Source: Patagioenas fasciata (taxonomy: Eukaryota > Chordata > Aves > Columbiformes > Columbidae). From it: 64,000 nucleotides of DNA. Position numbers and translations under genes: made by a program. The notes below the pieces were generated by a model. It was not told the DNA's origin, did not search any database, and saw nothing but the letters and a program-made list of their open reading frames with translations. Position 1 is the stretch's first letter. Every line of letters starts with the position of its first letter. Of the stretch, positions 1 to 22,113 are shown piece after piece. The stretch lies in contig NC_092520.1 in NCBI RefSeq assembly GCF_037038585.1, positions 16,251,001-16,315,000 on the forward strand, in the 5' to 3' direction.

Positions 1-2414
<2,414 letters not shown>

Positions 2415-2462
2415 GCATTGCGGAATATCAATCCCAGCACAGCAAATTCTCCAAAACATCAG
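2415..2462 (+). CDS. YAP1: YAP1 exon 6: 48-base cassette exon
   Basis: Sixteen whole codons read ALRNINPSTANSPKHQ, flanked by acceptor AG (2413-2414) and donor GTAGGC (2463). This matches the mammalian cassette AMRNINPSTANSPKCQ with Leu for Met and His for Cys. Because the exon is 48 bases and phase 0 on both sides, including or skipping it never changes the frame. Its inclusion places a helix-breaking Pro/Ser/Asn segment in the middle of the leucine zipper formed by exons 5 and 7. The isoform effect is known from human YAP1. Use in this species is inferred. Confidence 0.93.
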
Positions 2463-4852
2463 GTAGGCTCTTAACTGATGTTTCAGCGTAATTAGAAAAA
2501 ATGAAAACACTAAATTAGACTAGCAGGGGAGCTTTTTGCTTTGTGAAGGCATTCAAGAAAAGAAAAACAAACAAACAAAACCAAGCTCTGCCATACACAT
2601 TTTGGAACCATGTTTCTGGTCGCAAACCTAATGTTGTTTTTAAGAGTGCTGCATTACCCCAACTTTATATCAATATTTAAGAGCAAATGAGGAATTCATT
2701 GCACATTTTTTTCTGCGTCAAAAAAGCCTTCTTGTTTAGCATTCTTGAGGATATTGTAGTTCCAGTCCTGGTGTCATCAAGATGGGTATTTAAATCAAAC
2801 CTCCCATTATATTGAAGGTAGTAGTTTGTGACTTCTAAGTTCTGTTCATATGAATGTTCTTATCAGTTTGTTTAAACAGGTATGATCTTAAGGATATCTG
2901 TAATCAGTTAATAAAAAGTCACTTGAAATATTTATGATTTTTAAGCATATAGAGTATAACAGAACAGTTTATAATAGATTAGACTAACAAAGTAGCTGCT
3001 GTGGGGATATAATATGTATCAGTCCATTTTGACATTTAACAGGCTCCTGCAGAGATAGATTTTCTGTATAGGAAACAACAGTTCTGAAAAGTTTCTCAAG
3101 ACCAAAAGGAAATTGGTCAAAATGTGAAGCATAATAAACAGTTTAATGCAGACTTCTTTTAGGCTCTTAAAAAGTCTAATATGGAATGAATCTCTGAAAG
3201 GGTGGATTTATGGATCTATTCAGAGAGCTTCTTGCTTGCTGTTGCTAACAGTATTCTTAATCTACTGGTTCTTAGCACAATATTTATATTGGCTTGTATT
3301 GTACTTTGTGTTTCTAAGAAAAAACATGATATGTACTAGGCAAGAAAAACAGAATAAAAGAAAGTATCTTGTGTTTGGAAGCCATGAGTACTGGTGTACT
3401 GTTGCATTCTGAAGAGTATTGCAGAATTTGTATGTTACTAGTTCCCCTGAGAATATAATCTTTAAAATAGGAACCTCAGACCTTAGAAACAGTACTGATA
3501 CCCTGGAAAAAAGTATGTTCTTGTTTGGCAATATTAGCGCTGCTCAGAAGCGGAAGCATTTTAATTGAAATTTAATAATTTGCTTCAGTTACAGAGCGGG
3601 AACCACATAAAGATCTTGTCGATCAATACTAGATCCTACTGTAGAGGAGAGAAAAATTCCTGGTATACAGGGGAATAAACAGAGCAGCAGACTCCTCCAC
3701 ATCAGTTGGAAACACCTTATCTGCTGCCACAGTGAGGTCATTCAGAAGGGATGTTTTCCTTATTGAATGCCAGAAGTGTATTCTGTGTTTTCTTGTGTGC
3801 CTGAAGCCCTGTCATAGAATTGCTTGCTCTTCCGCAGTAACTTCATCCTGTTGCAAACTCAGAGACATGCAGCAAATGGAGAACACTGGGATCAGTTTCA
3901 TACTTCATAAGATCAGATTTTTGGAACTTCTCAAAATCCTGGCTTAAAACAGTACAAAGCTGAAAAAACCTCAAAGGGACCTTATTGATAATTCATTAAA
4001 TGTGTATGCAGTGGTCATTCTCCTTTGTTTGGGATGGGAAATGATGAAAGCATTTATGCAAAAGTCAGGTTTCCAGTCACATTTAAACTGGTTTTTACCA
4101 GGCTTACCTGGGTACTCACTTGCCTGGGTTAAGTTTTATTAGTCTGCAATGTCGATGAGTCTGAGGGATCTGGTGGATACAAAAGTAGGCTATCCTGTCG
4201 ACTTAAAAGTTCCATAGTACTAGATTGTTCGTGTTGTATCATCTACATGTACTTTTTGTGTTTTGTGTGTCACTTCAGTAATGTGGTGAGCAGCCACATG
4301 TGGAAGAAGGTGCTTAGAGAACTGCTTCTGGAAATTGTTCTCCAAATACTTCTCGAGGCCTTGTACTGAAGAAGCAAATGTTGTCTGTCTTCTCCAATGA
4401 TGCCATTACTGAAGTCCCAATCTGTACATCCTATCAGCTCATGATCAACCTAGCGAATCTGTGAAAAATCTGTAGAAACAATGCAAATCTTCTTGGTCAG
4501 CTTTTTCTTTTAGACAGATCCTTTCTTTCCTTTGTGAATAAAATTAATTAAGTTTAGAGGAATTATTTGCTTTCATGATGATAAAGCTGTTCTTGGGAGA
4601 AGAAAAATAGCTGATCTTGATAAATTTTAGATGTTCTTTTAAGGAATACTAAAAATAAAACCTTCATATGTTCAGTGATCTTAGTTCTGGAAGACTAAGT
4701 CTATCTGAGAGAGGGATTGTCAAAGTCTTTGTAAGGAAATGATATGACACAAACATTCTTGAAGATGGCCTCTGATGAAGTATCTTTCTTATATGGATAA
4801 AAAAACCTGAGAAATGTTCCTTAATTTTTAACTGGGTCTCTGAACTTTTCTT

Positions 4853-4920
4853 AATCGCAGAGTCAGAGGTTGGAAGGGGCTGGTGGAAGTCTAGTCTGAC
4901 ATCCTGCATTCAGCTCAACC
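4853..4920 (-). repeat. CR1 retroposon 3' tail, short remnant
   Basis: The stretch AGAGTCAGAGGTTGGAAGGG followed by a diverged 'tctagtc...' motif matches the reverse complement of the conserved CR1 3' end, where birds usually read 'cagaatcatagaggttggaa...ctagtccaacc'. It is only about 70 bases and diverged, so the limits are approximate. Confidence 0.5.
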
Positions 4921-7287
4921 TCCTTTTCCTTCTTGGCATTTTTGTCCACATACCGTGGATACAGTGTCATGGTTGTATTGATGTCTTTGGTCAGGTTTTT
5001 TGGTGCTCAGTGAATGTTTTATTTTATCTCTCTGCCATGATACGGTGGTATCCTGTAGTGACACGAACACTCCAAGTGTTATGTATGGAGGCCTTAGCAT
5101 TTGAATACCTCCTGGAAGGACTGAAATTGCTCAGCTACATCTTTTGTTGCAAGTACTGTAAAACGCTCTTCTTGTTTAAATGAGGATTTATTTTATTGTA
5201 ATTCTAAAAATGTCAAAGCTTTTTGAAAAAAAATTACTGCTTCCATATTTACAGTGTGTAAGCAAGAGCTATGGATACATGCAGGGAATTTGAAAACACC
5301 AAGTGTCTGTTCAGTTACTTACACTCTTCGTCATCATTTTCTGTGAACACCTGACAGATGCCTCCCTATCTTAGTTAAGAAGTTGAGTGGCTTGACTTTC
5401 TTTCCATCCCCAGTAGCTCTCGTTCCATTTTCCTGCAGTTTAGCATCTGGTTGTCAACAACGTGTCACCTAAAATAGATGTCAGTCAACTGCATGAAGGA
5501 TAAAATTGGCTAGATGTTAGGTGACAGATTTCCTGCCTTCCAGTATACAATGAAAACAGATTAAGGCAAATAATGTTGAGGCTCTGAAGACATTACCCTT
5601 GAATGTTGCGCAGACTACTTTCTTAGCACGTGCTAAGACTGAAAGATTCTTATTTGCTGCTAGTATTAGGGTATTTGCTAGTAAGATCAGCATATTACAC
5701 AGCCATTTATGTGGTAGGTTCTTCTGTGTGTGCTTGCTCGTTCCATACCTGCTGCTTGTTTCTAGTGCTGCTGTCTGGGAATGAGATGCAGCTCTGCTCC
5801 CTTGCCACGCTGCTCCCTTGTGCTTTCCCACTTACCTTTCTCTTGTCTCTGTGCTGCTTTCTTGGTGGTTCTGCATACCTGGAATGTGCTCCCTGCTCAT
5901 CGTTGCCATTCTGTCATCCTTTATCCTTTATGAGGTACCTCTCATATTCTCTGTCCTGTTGTCCCGGACTTATTTCATATCAACTTTCGACATTCTGGAA
6001 ATTCCCATACTCAGTGAAGAATCTGCAAAGACATGACCAGTCTGTCCCTGTTTGCTTAATCGCTTGGTTTTGTTTTCTTCGTTTTTAATATATTTGCTCT
6101 TATTCATAAAATACAAGCTCTTGCAGTACTGAATAGTTACAGCATTCGACATATTGTTTGTTTCCTATGACTCCTTTTTTTTTAAAAGAAAGTTCATCTT
6201 GGTTGGTGTTTGACACCTTTCATCAGCTTAGTCAAGAAGATTTCCAGTGTTCCAGGAAATCATTAATCTCTTAGGACACTATTACTATTTTTCAATAAAA
6301 GATTTCTTCATTCACTTTGCATGTACACCAATACAAAACTGTGTTACTGTCAAATTTGTGATGTTTTCTAGAAACAAGTGCGGTCTTGAATTCTGTGCTC
6401 TTGAACTTACATGAAATTAGCGAAGCTGGAAGTTTTACTGAGGACTTAGGTTTTGATTTGTTCCTGTCCTATCCTTCTCTTCCTGTAATACGTCTTTAAA
6501 TAACAAGGTATACTTTTGTTCAGATCTTTGTGGAAATGGTGGGCAATGGTTATTTTAGTTTCTTAGTGAATCCCAGTGTTGTCCCTTGAATCTCTCGTTT
6601 TCCTGAAGCTTATTGCTTGATATTTGATAGAGAAGATGGTCTGTGGTATGTTATTCTGTATGTGGTCTGTTATTCTGAAGAGATCCATCATGTGAGAAGT
6701 TTTGAGGATGACTCGCTAAGACACAGTGAAGAGTCCTTCCAACAAAGCTTTTTTTTCCCCATTTAAAATTTTTACTTCTGAATCAATAGTCACAAATAAT
6801 ACCCAAAACTTCTCATTTTAGTGGAAGTAAATTTTTTTTGCAGTGTTTCAGTGACTTAACTCTTTTTACTAATACTAAATTTCACTTTGTGCCTCGTGGT
6901 TTAAGTTTTCTGCTAGATGTTTCTTTTGCAAAATGAACAGAAATTGTTTTTGATTTCTTATTCTCCAAAATCAATAACAAAATATTGCTGGAGAACTGTC
7001 ACACAGATAAAGAGCTGAGCAGCATTTATGATATTGTAAGTAACTTGAAGATTCCAAGTAGGCAGAAAACGAAGTGATTTTATATGCCTTTATCTCAGTT
7101 TTCATTGAACTGTTGATATATTATTGCTAGCAGGAATATTTTACCTCATTAGGTAACAAACCATTGTTATTCACTGGACAACCTTCCAGAAATCTTTGTA
7201 ATTAATGAACTGACATCTTTAGTCTGTGGCAGTAAATTTGGCACATAATAATAAATTTTAGCACATTGCCTCTATAGGCATCTGTTT

Positions 7288-7668
7288 AGAATCATAGAAT
7301 CATTTCGGTTGGAAGAGACCCTCAGAATCATCGAGGCCAACCATAACCTAACTCTGGCTCTAAACCGTGTCTCTAAGAAACTCATCTAAATCCCTTTTAA
7401 ACACCTCCAGGGATGGTGACTCCACCACTTCCTGGGCAGCCCGTTCCAGTGCTTGACAACCCTTTTTGTGAAGAATTTTTTCCTAATATCTGATCTAAAC
7501 CTCCCCTGGTGTAACTTGAGCTCCAGACCCCTCACCAGCTTTGTTGCCCTTCTCTGAACTCTCTCCAGCACCTCAATGTCTTTCTTGTGATAAAGGGACC
7601 GAAAACTGAACACAGGATTCAAGGTGGGGCCTCACCAGTGCTGAGTACAGTGGCACAATCACTCCTCT
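7288..7668 (-). mobile_element. CR1 LINE fragment (5'-truncated, minus strand)
   Basis: The left edge carries AGAATCATAGAATCAT, the reverse complement of the CR1 3'-terminal octamer repeat, followed by the typical GGTTGGAAGAGACC block. Read on the minus strand it encodes the C-terminal tail of the CR1 reverse transcriptase ORF, with recognisable pieces such as HQGRFRSDIRKKFFTKRVVK and HWNGLPRK. It has stops and indels and is a dead copy. It sits inside YAP1 intron 6, antisense to the gene. Confidence 0.9.
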
Positions 7669-10600
7669 AAAAAAAGGAAAAGGAAGGAAAGCATTTGGAT
7701 TTTAGGTAGCTAAAAGTTAGTTCAGATAATCTCCCAAGTACCTGCTGTTTACTTTGCATCAGTTGCACAGAGCTTTGTTGCCGAGCACCGTGAGGCTCAC
7801 AGGTAAGGCAGCACACGTGTGCAGTGCCATGACTTTAGAAATTAATTCAGAAAACATAGCCCTCTCCCTAGGGCCATCCGGAGCTGGGGCTGGCGACTGC
7901 AGCTGGGCAGGTGTGTGGTATTTTTTTTAAGGAGAATATTTGCTCATAATAAAATGACCTCTGACTGAGAGTCTGGTAGACATGCTCTGGCAAACTGAAC
8001 TGCAGCAGTTTAAGACATTAAACTCAGCTGTCTTGCTAGAGATTGCCTTATTTACCAGGCAGCAGGATGTGTCTTAATGTTTTTTCATAATCCAGTGGCC
8101 GAAGCATCGGTGTGGCTACACTGCAAGACACATCAGACACCTGATCGATCAGACAAATTACTTTTCAGCTAGGTCTGTTTTCTGACTTGTCTTAGTGCAT
8201 GACCATACAAATGCTAATTCCTGCTGATGGGAAGGCTAAGAAAATGTAATCAGAGGCCATCCATAGCAATAAGTAAAAAGTCACTTTGGAATCGCCTGTG
8301 GGTTGTGACCCTCGGTGATTAAGAAACTGAGATGCAAATTCCTCTGCCCTGACCAACAAACTCTGCTGCTTCTCAACACTGCTAGATAAAATACAAAGTT
8401 TTGTCAAAGCATTGGGAATTTCAGCTCAGAGTTGGATTTTCTGTAGAAATTGTAGGGATGTTGCTTGACCTAATTATTATTTAAGTCTTTGGTATTTCTG
8501 ATGAGCAGTGCACTAAGGTAGTACTTTAAAGACTGCTTGACAAATGTGAGCGTGATTGGACATCAATAGGAAACGCTATTGAGAGGGAGTCCTGTTTGGC
8601 TGGATTTGGGGAGTGTGAAGGGTATGTTGGTTCCCATCAAAATATACAAAATGTGGAATTCAACCAGTTTTGCTGCAACCGCAACACTGATGACGTTCAG
8701 TCATCTTGGGAACTAAGTGCTTTAAATATTCCTTGGCTTCTGTAATGGTATAGCTTCATTCCTTGTTGAAAACCACAGATCTAAGTGAAACGTTGTTAGT
8801 TTGTCTGGCAAGAAGTGTAGAATTTGTTTCACACTTGATTAAAGTGGGAAATCCTGAGCATAGATAGGTAGAAGATGCAGGGTAGGAAAGATACTTGTAT
8901 TATATGAGTAATCAGAGAATTCAGAAGCTGTGATGCCAGTTGCAGCACCTGAGCTTTGCAGATTAACAAAATAATTTTATTGCTCGTTTCTGAATGTAGA
9001 TCCTTATAGATAAATACTCAAAGTCTAGAGAGTAAATGAGATCTCCACTCCTTGCCTTTGTCTGGTTGTTATGCCCTTAATTGCTTCAGGACACATTGTG
9101 TCTGTACGAGCTGTAACTCACTGCAGCACATTGCCGAGTCCCTGCTGCTGCTTGTGTTTGCAAATCTTAATCACAGAAGTGCTGGCAAAGCAACTGGTCA
9201 GCAGAAGGGGCGAGTCACATTGTCCTGAGTACGAGATGGCCGTGAAGAGCAGCGTTACCTGGAACCGAACACGAATTGGCGGAGGGGTTGGTCGGAGCAC
9301 GTACCTGCCTGGTGGTGCTCTGAGAGCCCGGGCCGGGCCAGGGGCAGCGAGAGGAGGATGAAACGGTGGCTCAGCAAAGAGCTGCAAAACCAGACAAGAA
9401 GCCAGAATTTACCAACCAATGTCTTTTCCAATTTATGCTGTGGTTGCAATGCTCTGCATAGCACTGTGATTTTTGCGAAATGTATACAATATTATTAATT
9501 ATCACTCTATCAGCATCACCTCTTAAATTAATTTTGCTAGTTTTCATGATTGCCACACTGAATGATTTATATGTTTCTCCATTACTCTTCACTAATTGCA
9601 TAACTCCTCATTGCTGAATTTGTTTGTCTTCGTCTGTCCGTGTGTTTTCACTGTGTGTTTTGTACATATGCTCTAACTTTCTGGCCTCAAACAAGAAGGT
9701 AAATACTTAATCTGAAGAAATAACTGGTGCTGAAACTGCCTGTAAGTGTCGTGGTCTCCTCTTTGCCCTCACGCTTCTCTCGCATCCTGGTGTAGCCTGT
9801 GGATTGTGTGATAGTTGAGCAGTGTTTGGGGGCAGAAATGTTACAATTGGCCCTTTATAAAGTAAATTTACCAATAGAACTGATATATCCTTGTATTTTT
9901 TTTTTTTTTAGTAGCATATCTTATGTATAACACAGTAAGAATATGATACATGAGTTGCACGATGGGAACTTTTAACCTTTCCTCAACAGCACGATGAAGA
10001 TAAAAATGTTCTGCAAAGAGTAATTTTATAAAGTTAATTTGGACATGGTATGAATGACCTGGAACTTCCTGTAAAACTTTATGTATATGCAGTCATAAAA
10101 AACAAACAAACAACGGTCAGCCAGACAACTTACACACTGCTGACCTTATTTTAAAAATTCCTTTGCTTAAGGAGATGACAGACCATTTTGGTCATTTATG
10201 CAATAACCAAAATACCAAAATTCAGCTTTTGTGTTAACAATAGGAATGCTAAGCTTTTATTTTCCCAGAGATACTTTTAAAAAAGTGTGATATTCAAAAA
10301 TAGGATAAGATCAAGTTACAGAAATCTAAGCCAGGATTTTATCGTGGTTTTATTTTTGCCTCCAGACTTTAAATACTTCTAATAAAGGATATATTTTAAA
10401 GGGTGAACTAAAAGCCTAGAGTTCACATTGCTCTCTTTGGAGCTGGGAGAGGCTTGTACACTCCCATACATTTTTTTTTTTGAAGTATAGAAAGCACATA
10501 ATGTTTTTATTGAAAATGAGTTTAATAAGGAAGAAGAAACAAAAGGATCATTCTTCAAACAACACAATTTTAGTTTCCATTACATGCACCTTTTGGGAAA

Positions 10601-12921
10601 AATAGTCTTAATACACTCAGTAGGGTTTGTAAAACCTTTGTTTATCTCATGGAACGGTTAAAAATTGCTCTCTATTTGTTTCTGAATAGGTCGTCTTTTT
10701 TGGTAATTCTTTTTCTTTCGGACTTCCACATTGATATAAATTTATTACTTGAATGAGTAATGAAATAACATTCTTTCTAGGGGGAGGTGCTGTAGTTCCT
10801 CCTCCTGAATAAGGAGCATTAATGCTACGTACAAATAGTTACCAATAGTTATCGCTTTTCACTTTTAGCACTGCTGTTGTTGAAACAAGGATCAAAGTAG
10901 TACTAATATTAAAAATATCTTTTTTCACTGTGTTGTGCATGCCCAAGAATAGGCAAAATAAAATTCTCTCTCCTGGTTTAATACATTTCTTTTGAGTGGG
11001 CCTTCAGTGAAGTGTGATTTTTCTTATTTAGCTGGCTAGTATCTGAGCTACGTTTATCTTTACTATACTTACGTACTTACTTACGTTCATAAATTGATGA
11101 AACTTCAATCTCACCTACTTTCTAAGAATTTAGAAAATACAAAGGTAACTCCCATTTTTCCACATTGGTTATTTTCTTCATGTACGGAAGAGAAATTGGT
11201 GGTGGGGTGATTTTTGTTGCTTTTCAACAGGGGACCCAGAGGGGCTTTTTTTTCCCTATTGCGTTTGTTTCATTTTCTCCTGCATGTGTATCAGCTGCCT
11301 TGTATGAAGGCTGATGTGACTGACGGAAGTTTGTAAACTTATCTGTGGAGTAAGACCTCATTATATAGTCTTTGCCCTTGGTTTTATTACATAAGCAAAT
11401 GAAAATCATGTGGATAAGCCTATAGAAATGATTTAAAGGTGCCTATAATCCTGTGATCTGAAAATGGGGAGGAGTATTACTACTGTTTATTAGAACAGTG
11501 GCCAAGTGAGTGGCGGTGAACAGAGGGCTGGATTTACTTGGAGTAGGCAGTTGGGTGTGACAAACACAAAAACCAATGGTATGTTTGTACGCTTTCTGCA
11601 AAGGTCTAATCAGCTGGAATGAGAAAACCTTATAGTACAAGACGTGAAATGGTATTAAAGGAATATGCAGGAATGGGAGTGAAGCATACGCTGATTAGAA
11701 AAGGAAAAAAAACAAGTGGTAGGGAAGCATTCAAGATATGGTGCAATCTGCTGGAAAATAAAATAACCTTAGATAGTTTTTAAAAGAAAATAACTTTCAA
11801 GAAGAATTGGAAAAGGATTATTTTTTGTATATTGAAAGTCCACAGTAGTCTTTAGGCTCATAACTGAGAATGGATGAAGACCTCGTATTATACAAGTGAG
11901 AATTATTGAATATTGTCAAGACTGACAAGATTCATTTTGCCCCAGATGAGCTGCCCAGGCACAACCTGGAAATCATGTACTGCTAATAATGGTAACAAGA
12001 GGCAGTAGATTTCGTTACCAATCTCAACATTAACAGAGCACAGACTTAGTGAGCCATTGATGATGTTTTAAGAGACTTGCTTGAAGCAAATTATTGTATT
12101 TTTCACATGTGTAACTCATGTTTAAAAAGGGAGAGAGGAAGCACTGGAAATTACATAAAATGCTGCTTATTTCCACCCACCTTTAATTTTCTGTATTTCA
12201 TGTTAAAACTTATTTTCATTAAATAGTAATGACAAGCTTTATGGAGGGATTGATTCAAGTTGGTACACAGGCAGATGCATAAAATATGAATGTAATCTAG
12301 GTTTGTAATTTCAGAAGTGCGATGTCTTAGTTTTACTAAAGAATTACTGGGGATTTGAAGAGCCTTAAGATTTACGTGTGAGACAAATCGCTGATCTGAT
12401 CTATCGGAAATTTCAAAATACATGACTCGAACAGGAAGAGTGAATGGGAACTTGTAGGGAAAGACTTGACACTTTGCTGAATGAAGCAGCAAGGTAAAAA
12501 GGAAAGCAGGGACTTATACAGAACTTAAAAGAAATGGGGAAAAAGTGCTGATCAGCAGAGCTAGAGAGACATGTCTTAGGGGTCAGATAATGTTAACAAT
12601 TCTTTTTTTGGTCTTAAGAACAGACTTAGCAAAAGGATATTGAAGCGAACTAGAAAAGATTTATGTAAACATACAGATATTTATATCTATAAACACATTT
12701 ACAGTGAAGTCTCTGTAGTACTGGGCCTGACTGGTGGAAAATCCATTGTCATTGAAGCCAGTAAAAATTCTTGCTTTGTCTTCAGAAACTTAATTTCCTT
12801 TAAATCTTGTAACTGGAAACAGTGAAAGCATCAGTTACCTGTAATGTCACGTGTTCATGTGTCTGAAAAGTGCATGCAAATGCCTAACATGATCTTTCTT
12901 TCTCCCCCTCCCCTGTTGTAG

Positions 12922-18279
<5,358 letters not shown>

Positions 18280-19526
18280 GGGCCTCAGGGAGACTGAATT
18301 CTAAATCTGTGAAGGATCTAAGGAGAATAGGACATCTGTATCTGAAGTTCAGAACAAGCCAGTGTGGCACACTTTGGCTTATGTTCAGAAAAAGTAAATG
18401 AACAAATATTCAACAAGATTATTTCATATTGCTCTTCCTTGTCCATCGCTGCTGTTATATATTGCTGACTTTTTTCCACAGTTGACTCTGAAGAACAGAC
18501 ATCTTGATCTTTTTCTATTGCTGTTGCAACTACTGTTCAAGGGGGGTGAGGAGGGATGATGAGCCTGCTTGGATGACGAATGCCATTCCTTTTGTCCTAG
18601 TGTGCGCTTGCGTATCATTTTATCTAAATACTCAGATTTGAGAGTTAATTTCTGCATGTCACTGCTTGTAGTTTGCTCAGCTAGTTGTCTCCTGCTGCCT
18701 GTGGCAAGTGGTAAAACACGACATACTGAGGTGACAAGCCAAAAATGATGTATCTGGTCAAAAGAAGTCAATACGGATTTGGAGAAATGACTTAAAGGAG
18801 GGCTGAAGACTGTTTGGCATTAAGTGTTTCTACTAGTAGCTCTTTTATTAGTCACAAAGTGCTCTTGTTCATATTTTATGTTATAGCAAATCATGAGTCA
18901 TTTTACATAGAAACATATATGAACTTCGTTGCCACATATTCTAGCCTAACTTTTGTTTGTCAAAAATAGTTTTGATTATTTTTGTTAGTTGGTTTAACTG
19001 TAGCTGTAGGATGGGAGGTAATTATAGGTGTTCTTTTTTTAAAAAAAGATAGTGAAATCTAAGGGTTTTTTTCTGATTTCACATAGTCTTATTTAAATCT
19101 GGATTGTCTGCTTTTTTATACTTAAAACATGCCTATTGTAGCCTGATAAGCTAGTGAGTACATAAACCAGTATGTTTTGCCTGTAACTTTTTTATTTTTT
19201 TAAAGGCTAGCTTTGAATGTAATCCTTAGAATTCATGACCAGTGGCTTATTTTTCATGTTTCTTTGCAAGATTTTGAATTAGAATCTGATTGCAGCAATG
19301 TAAAATTTAGAATCCTAACTGTCGTATGACCAATTGTTAAATGCATTTTAAAGTAGCAGAAACCATTTGAAAATGACAGATGCATTTAATCTCTCTTCTG
19401 GTTTTCAGTTTTGATAACTAAGCAAGTTTTGATTTTAAAATCCTTAATGGAAAAAAAAACCTTTTGAAAAGTTCCTCTTAAGTTAACATGGAAAAAGTCT
19501 GAACTATTAATACTGCTCTAAGTTGC

Positions 19527-19532
19527 AATAAA
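19527..19532 (+). terminator. YAP1: Candidate proximal poly(A) signal of YAP1
   Basis: AATAAA lies 1.25 kb after the stop, in the context GCAATAAAAAGACT. It would give a short 3' UTR isoform. Use is not shown by the sequence alone. Confidence 0.4.
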
Positions 19533-22113
19533 AAGACTAGAACACCAAAAAAATCCTCAAGAAAAAAACTCATAAGTATAACGTTATCAGGTTCTGTTTG
19601 GTGAAAAATAAGCCCTGGACACTATATGTAGAAGAATGTAAAGATATGTGTTAGATGGTGACATGAGCAGGTAATGAAGTGTATATTAGTAGTAGAGCTT
19701 AGCATGGGGTAGAGGTGACTATGAATTATCTGTATTTTAACAGGAAAAGGTGTATCACTAAGTTGTCTGCAGGAGTTGACACAGTTTCCAAAGAGTATTT
19801 TTAAATGAACAAAATGAGCAAAATGAATCAAACTTTCAGTATAAGCTATGAAGTTTTGTCAGGCTCTGATGAAAAATAGTGTCACCAGTTAACACCTCTA
19901 TAATGAAGGGCCTGTCACCATTCTCAACGTGAGCCTTTATTTTCAAGGGTGTATAACATGACTATAAAGACACTGTAAGTGTGAAACTTGGTTTTGAAAA
20001 AAAATCTCAGCTAGCAGGGACTTCTCCTGGGGAGAGATTTTTGGAGGATTTTTTGTGGGTTTTTTTAAGACATTATTTTTCAAGTTAGGAATGAATCAGC
20101 AAAATGAAAAAAACCCATATTATTATTATTATCATTTGGATTTTTTTATTCTTCAGAAATAGTTTTGTTTTAAGATAAAGAGTGAAAACTCTGAACCAAG
20201 TCTCATTTTAAAAACTGAAGCAGCAGAGGCAGAGATCTGAAATTTGCCACTATAAATGCACATTTACTACTTTATGTAAGGATGTTAGTGTTTGAAATAC
20301 ACAATTTTTTTGTGGCTTGTTATGGAATAGAGGCAGGTTTTAAAATACCAATTTTTAGAACATATCCATAATAACAAATGTGTTCTGCTACACCAATAAT
20401 TCCATGATTAATAGGCCACTTATATTGTGCAATGACACAGTAGCTCCTAAAGCGGTATATTGTGTCCAAGATAGGGATTTTTAGTAGCATTTTTACAATT
20501 TCATTATGAATTCTTCTCCCTTCTTCCCTTCAGGAAAAGAAGACACTAAGTTGTTATAACTTGAATGGTCTGACATAAAACCACAACAGCAAGGAAATTC
20601 CGAGCTGATTGCAGTGTAGTTCTTCCGCGGTTGTATCCAGGTGTAACAGCACACCCGATGCACTGAGTGCAAACCCCCGACATGCTGTACCTTGCTACAG
20701 CAGGGATGAGTACAGAACAAATTTTCTTTCCTTGCTTTTGTGTGTTTGTCACAGCTTTAATATTTGAATGTTTTCTTCTCATTGTAGAAACACTACATGG
20801 TTTATACTGTATTTGGGTAGCACTGCTTAGGGTAGATACTGACAAACTGGGAATTCTTGAACTGCTCTAACATGAATTACGTTTTGTGATACTTATTTTA
20901 ATTACTGATTTTAATACATTTCCGTTCTCTCATTTATTAGGAAACATACCATAGAGATGCTGTACTGTTGGCAATCAACATTAATTTGAAAATTTTTTTT
21001 TTAATTCTGCAAATGCATTGTTTGATGAAGTGGTTAAAATTGTTTGAAATGCAAAAGCGTTTGGGGTAGTATTTTATACTGATGTATATATTGAAACAGA
21101 AATCATTGTAATAATTGTAATAGCTTTTAGTTATAAATACACTACACGCAGACAGATGGGGCTGTACAGTTGTGTGCTGCTCAGCACCCGGGCCGGGCTG
21201 CTGCTTGGAAACAGGCTGCAGTGTCAGCAACCATACGGATCAAATGTTGTACCATTCAGTGTTGGCGCTCACCAATGCAAAAGGAGAAGAGACGATTTCA
21301 ACGTGATTAACACTACATAGCTTTCACACCTCTGGTAAATTAGTACTAAAGTGACCTTTTCACTTACAAGCATGTGTTTTTTTTAATACAAATTAACAGG
21401 TGTGCCTGTGTAAAATAATTTGTTTTCTGTATCTTGGAAAAAATACTCTCCACATTTAGAATGTTGTGTGTTAGAGAACTCTTAAATGCACCCTTGTCAA
21501 AAATTATATATATTAGTTACCAATGTTACTTTTAGATATGAGCATGACTGTAAGTTAGGTACTTAAGTACAATCTGTTACATTATTTTTCTTTATGTAAT
21601 ACTTTTTCAGTTGTTTTATTTGGTATAAATATATACTTTGTGCTTAAACATCTTTGTTTGTTTTTAACATTCAGTAGTATGTAAAGATACTGGTTTCCTT
21701 CAGTAACATGGATGCCTTGAATTGTTGGAATTGCTGTTGTAGTATGTCTGTTCTCGTCCCCCTTGTCACAGCTTTTGTAGTCACAAACTCCACTCCTGCA
21801 AACATTGTGTACAAGCTCACCTGAGAGACAGAGGAGTCCCACTGAAGTCAGTGAAGGCTTAAAGTGACCGTATGCATCTCTGTGTGTTTGCAGTAACCAA
21901 GAGACAGTGACTCTACTGAGCCTTGTACAGTTCATGCAAAACAATATTTTAATTGTGCATGGCACTATAGTGAGAGCTGGTAACAGAACATCTGTTACCT
22001 GCTCTAAGAAAGCATCACTTTTTGCAGATGTGCTTGCATTGTTCAGGATCTTCCCATGTAGCAAATACATTTTTGGCTAACTAAGTTTATATGATAATTT
22101 GTGGCAGAATATC

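Larger units (their letters stand above)
2463..12921 (+). other. YAP1: YAP1 intron 6 (10.5 kb)
   Basis: This long AT-rich intron contains a short CR1 tail near 4853, a longer CR1 fragment at 7288-7668 and a GC-rich patch near 9180-9360. The acceptor is the pyrimidine tract CCCCTCCCCTGTTGTAG ending at 12921. No other exon or RNA gene is supported. Open frames of 60-150 codons here look random. Confidence 0.85.

Noticed and set aside
21582..22070. 162-codon open frame antisense to the YAP1 3' UTR
   Set aside because: No domain and no antisense promoter seen. Long frames by chance are expected.
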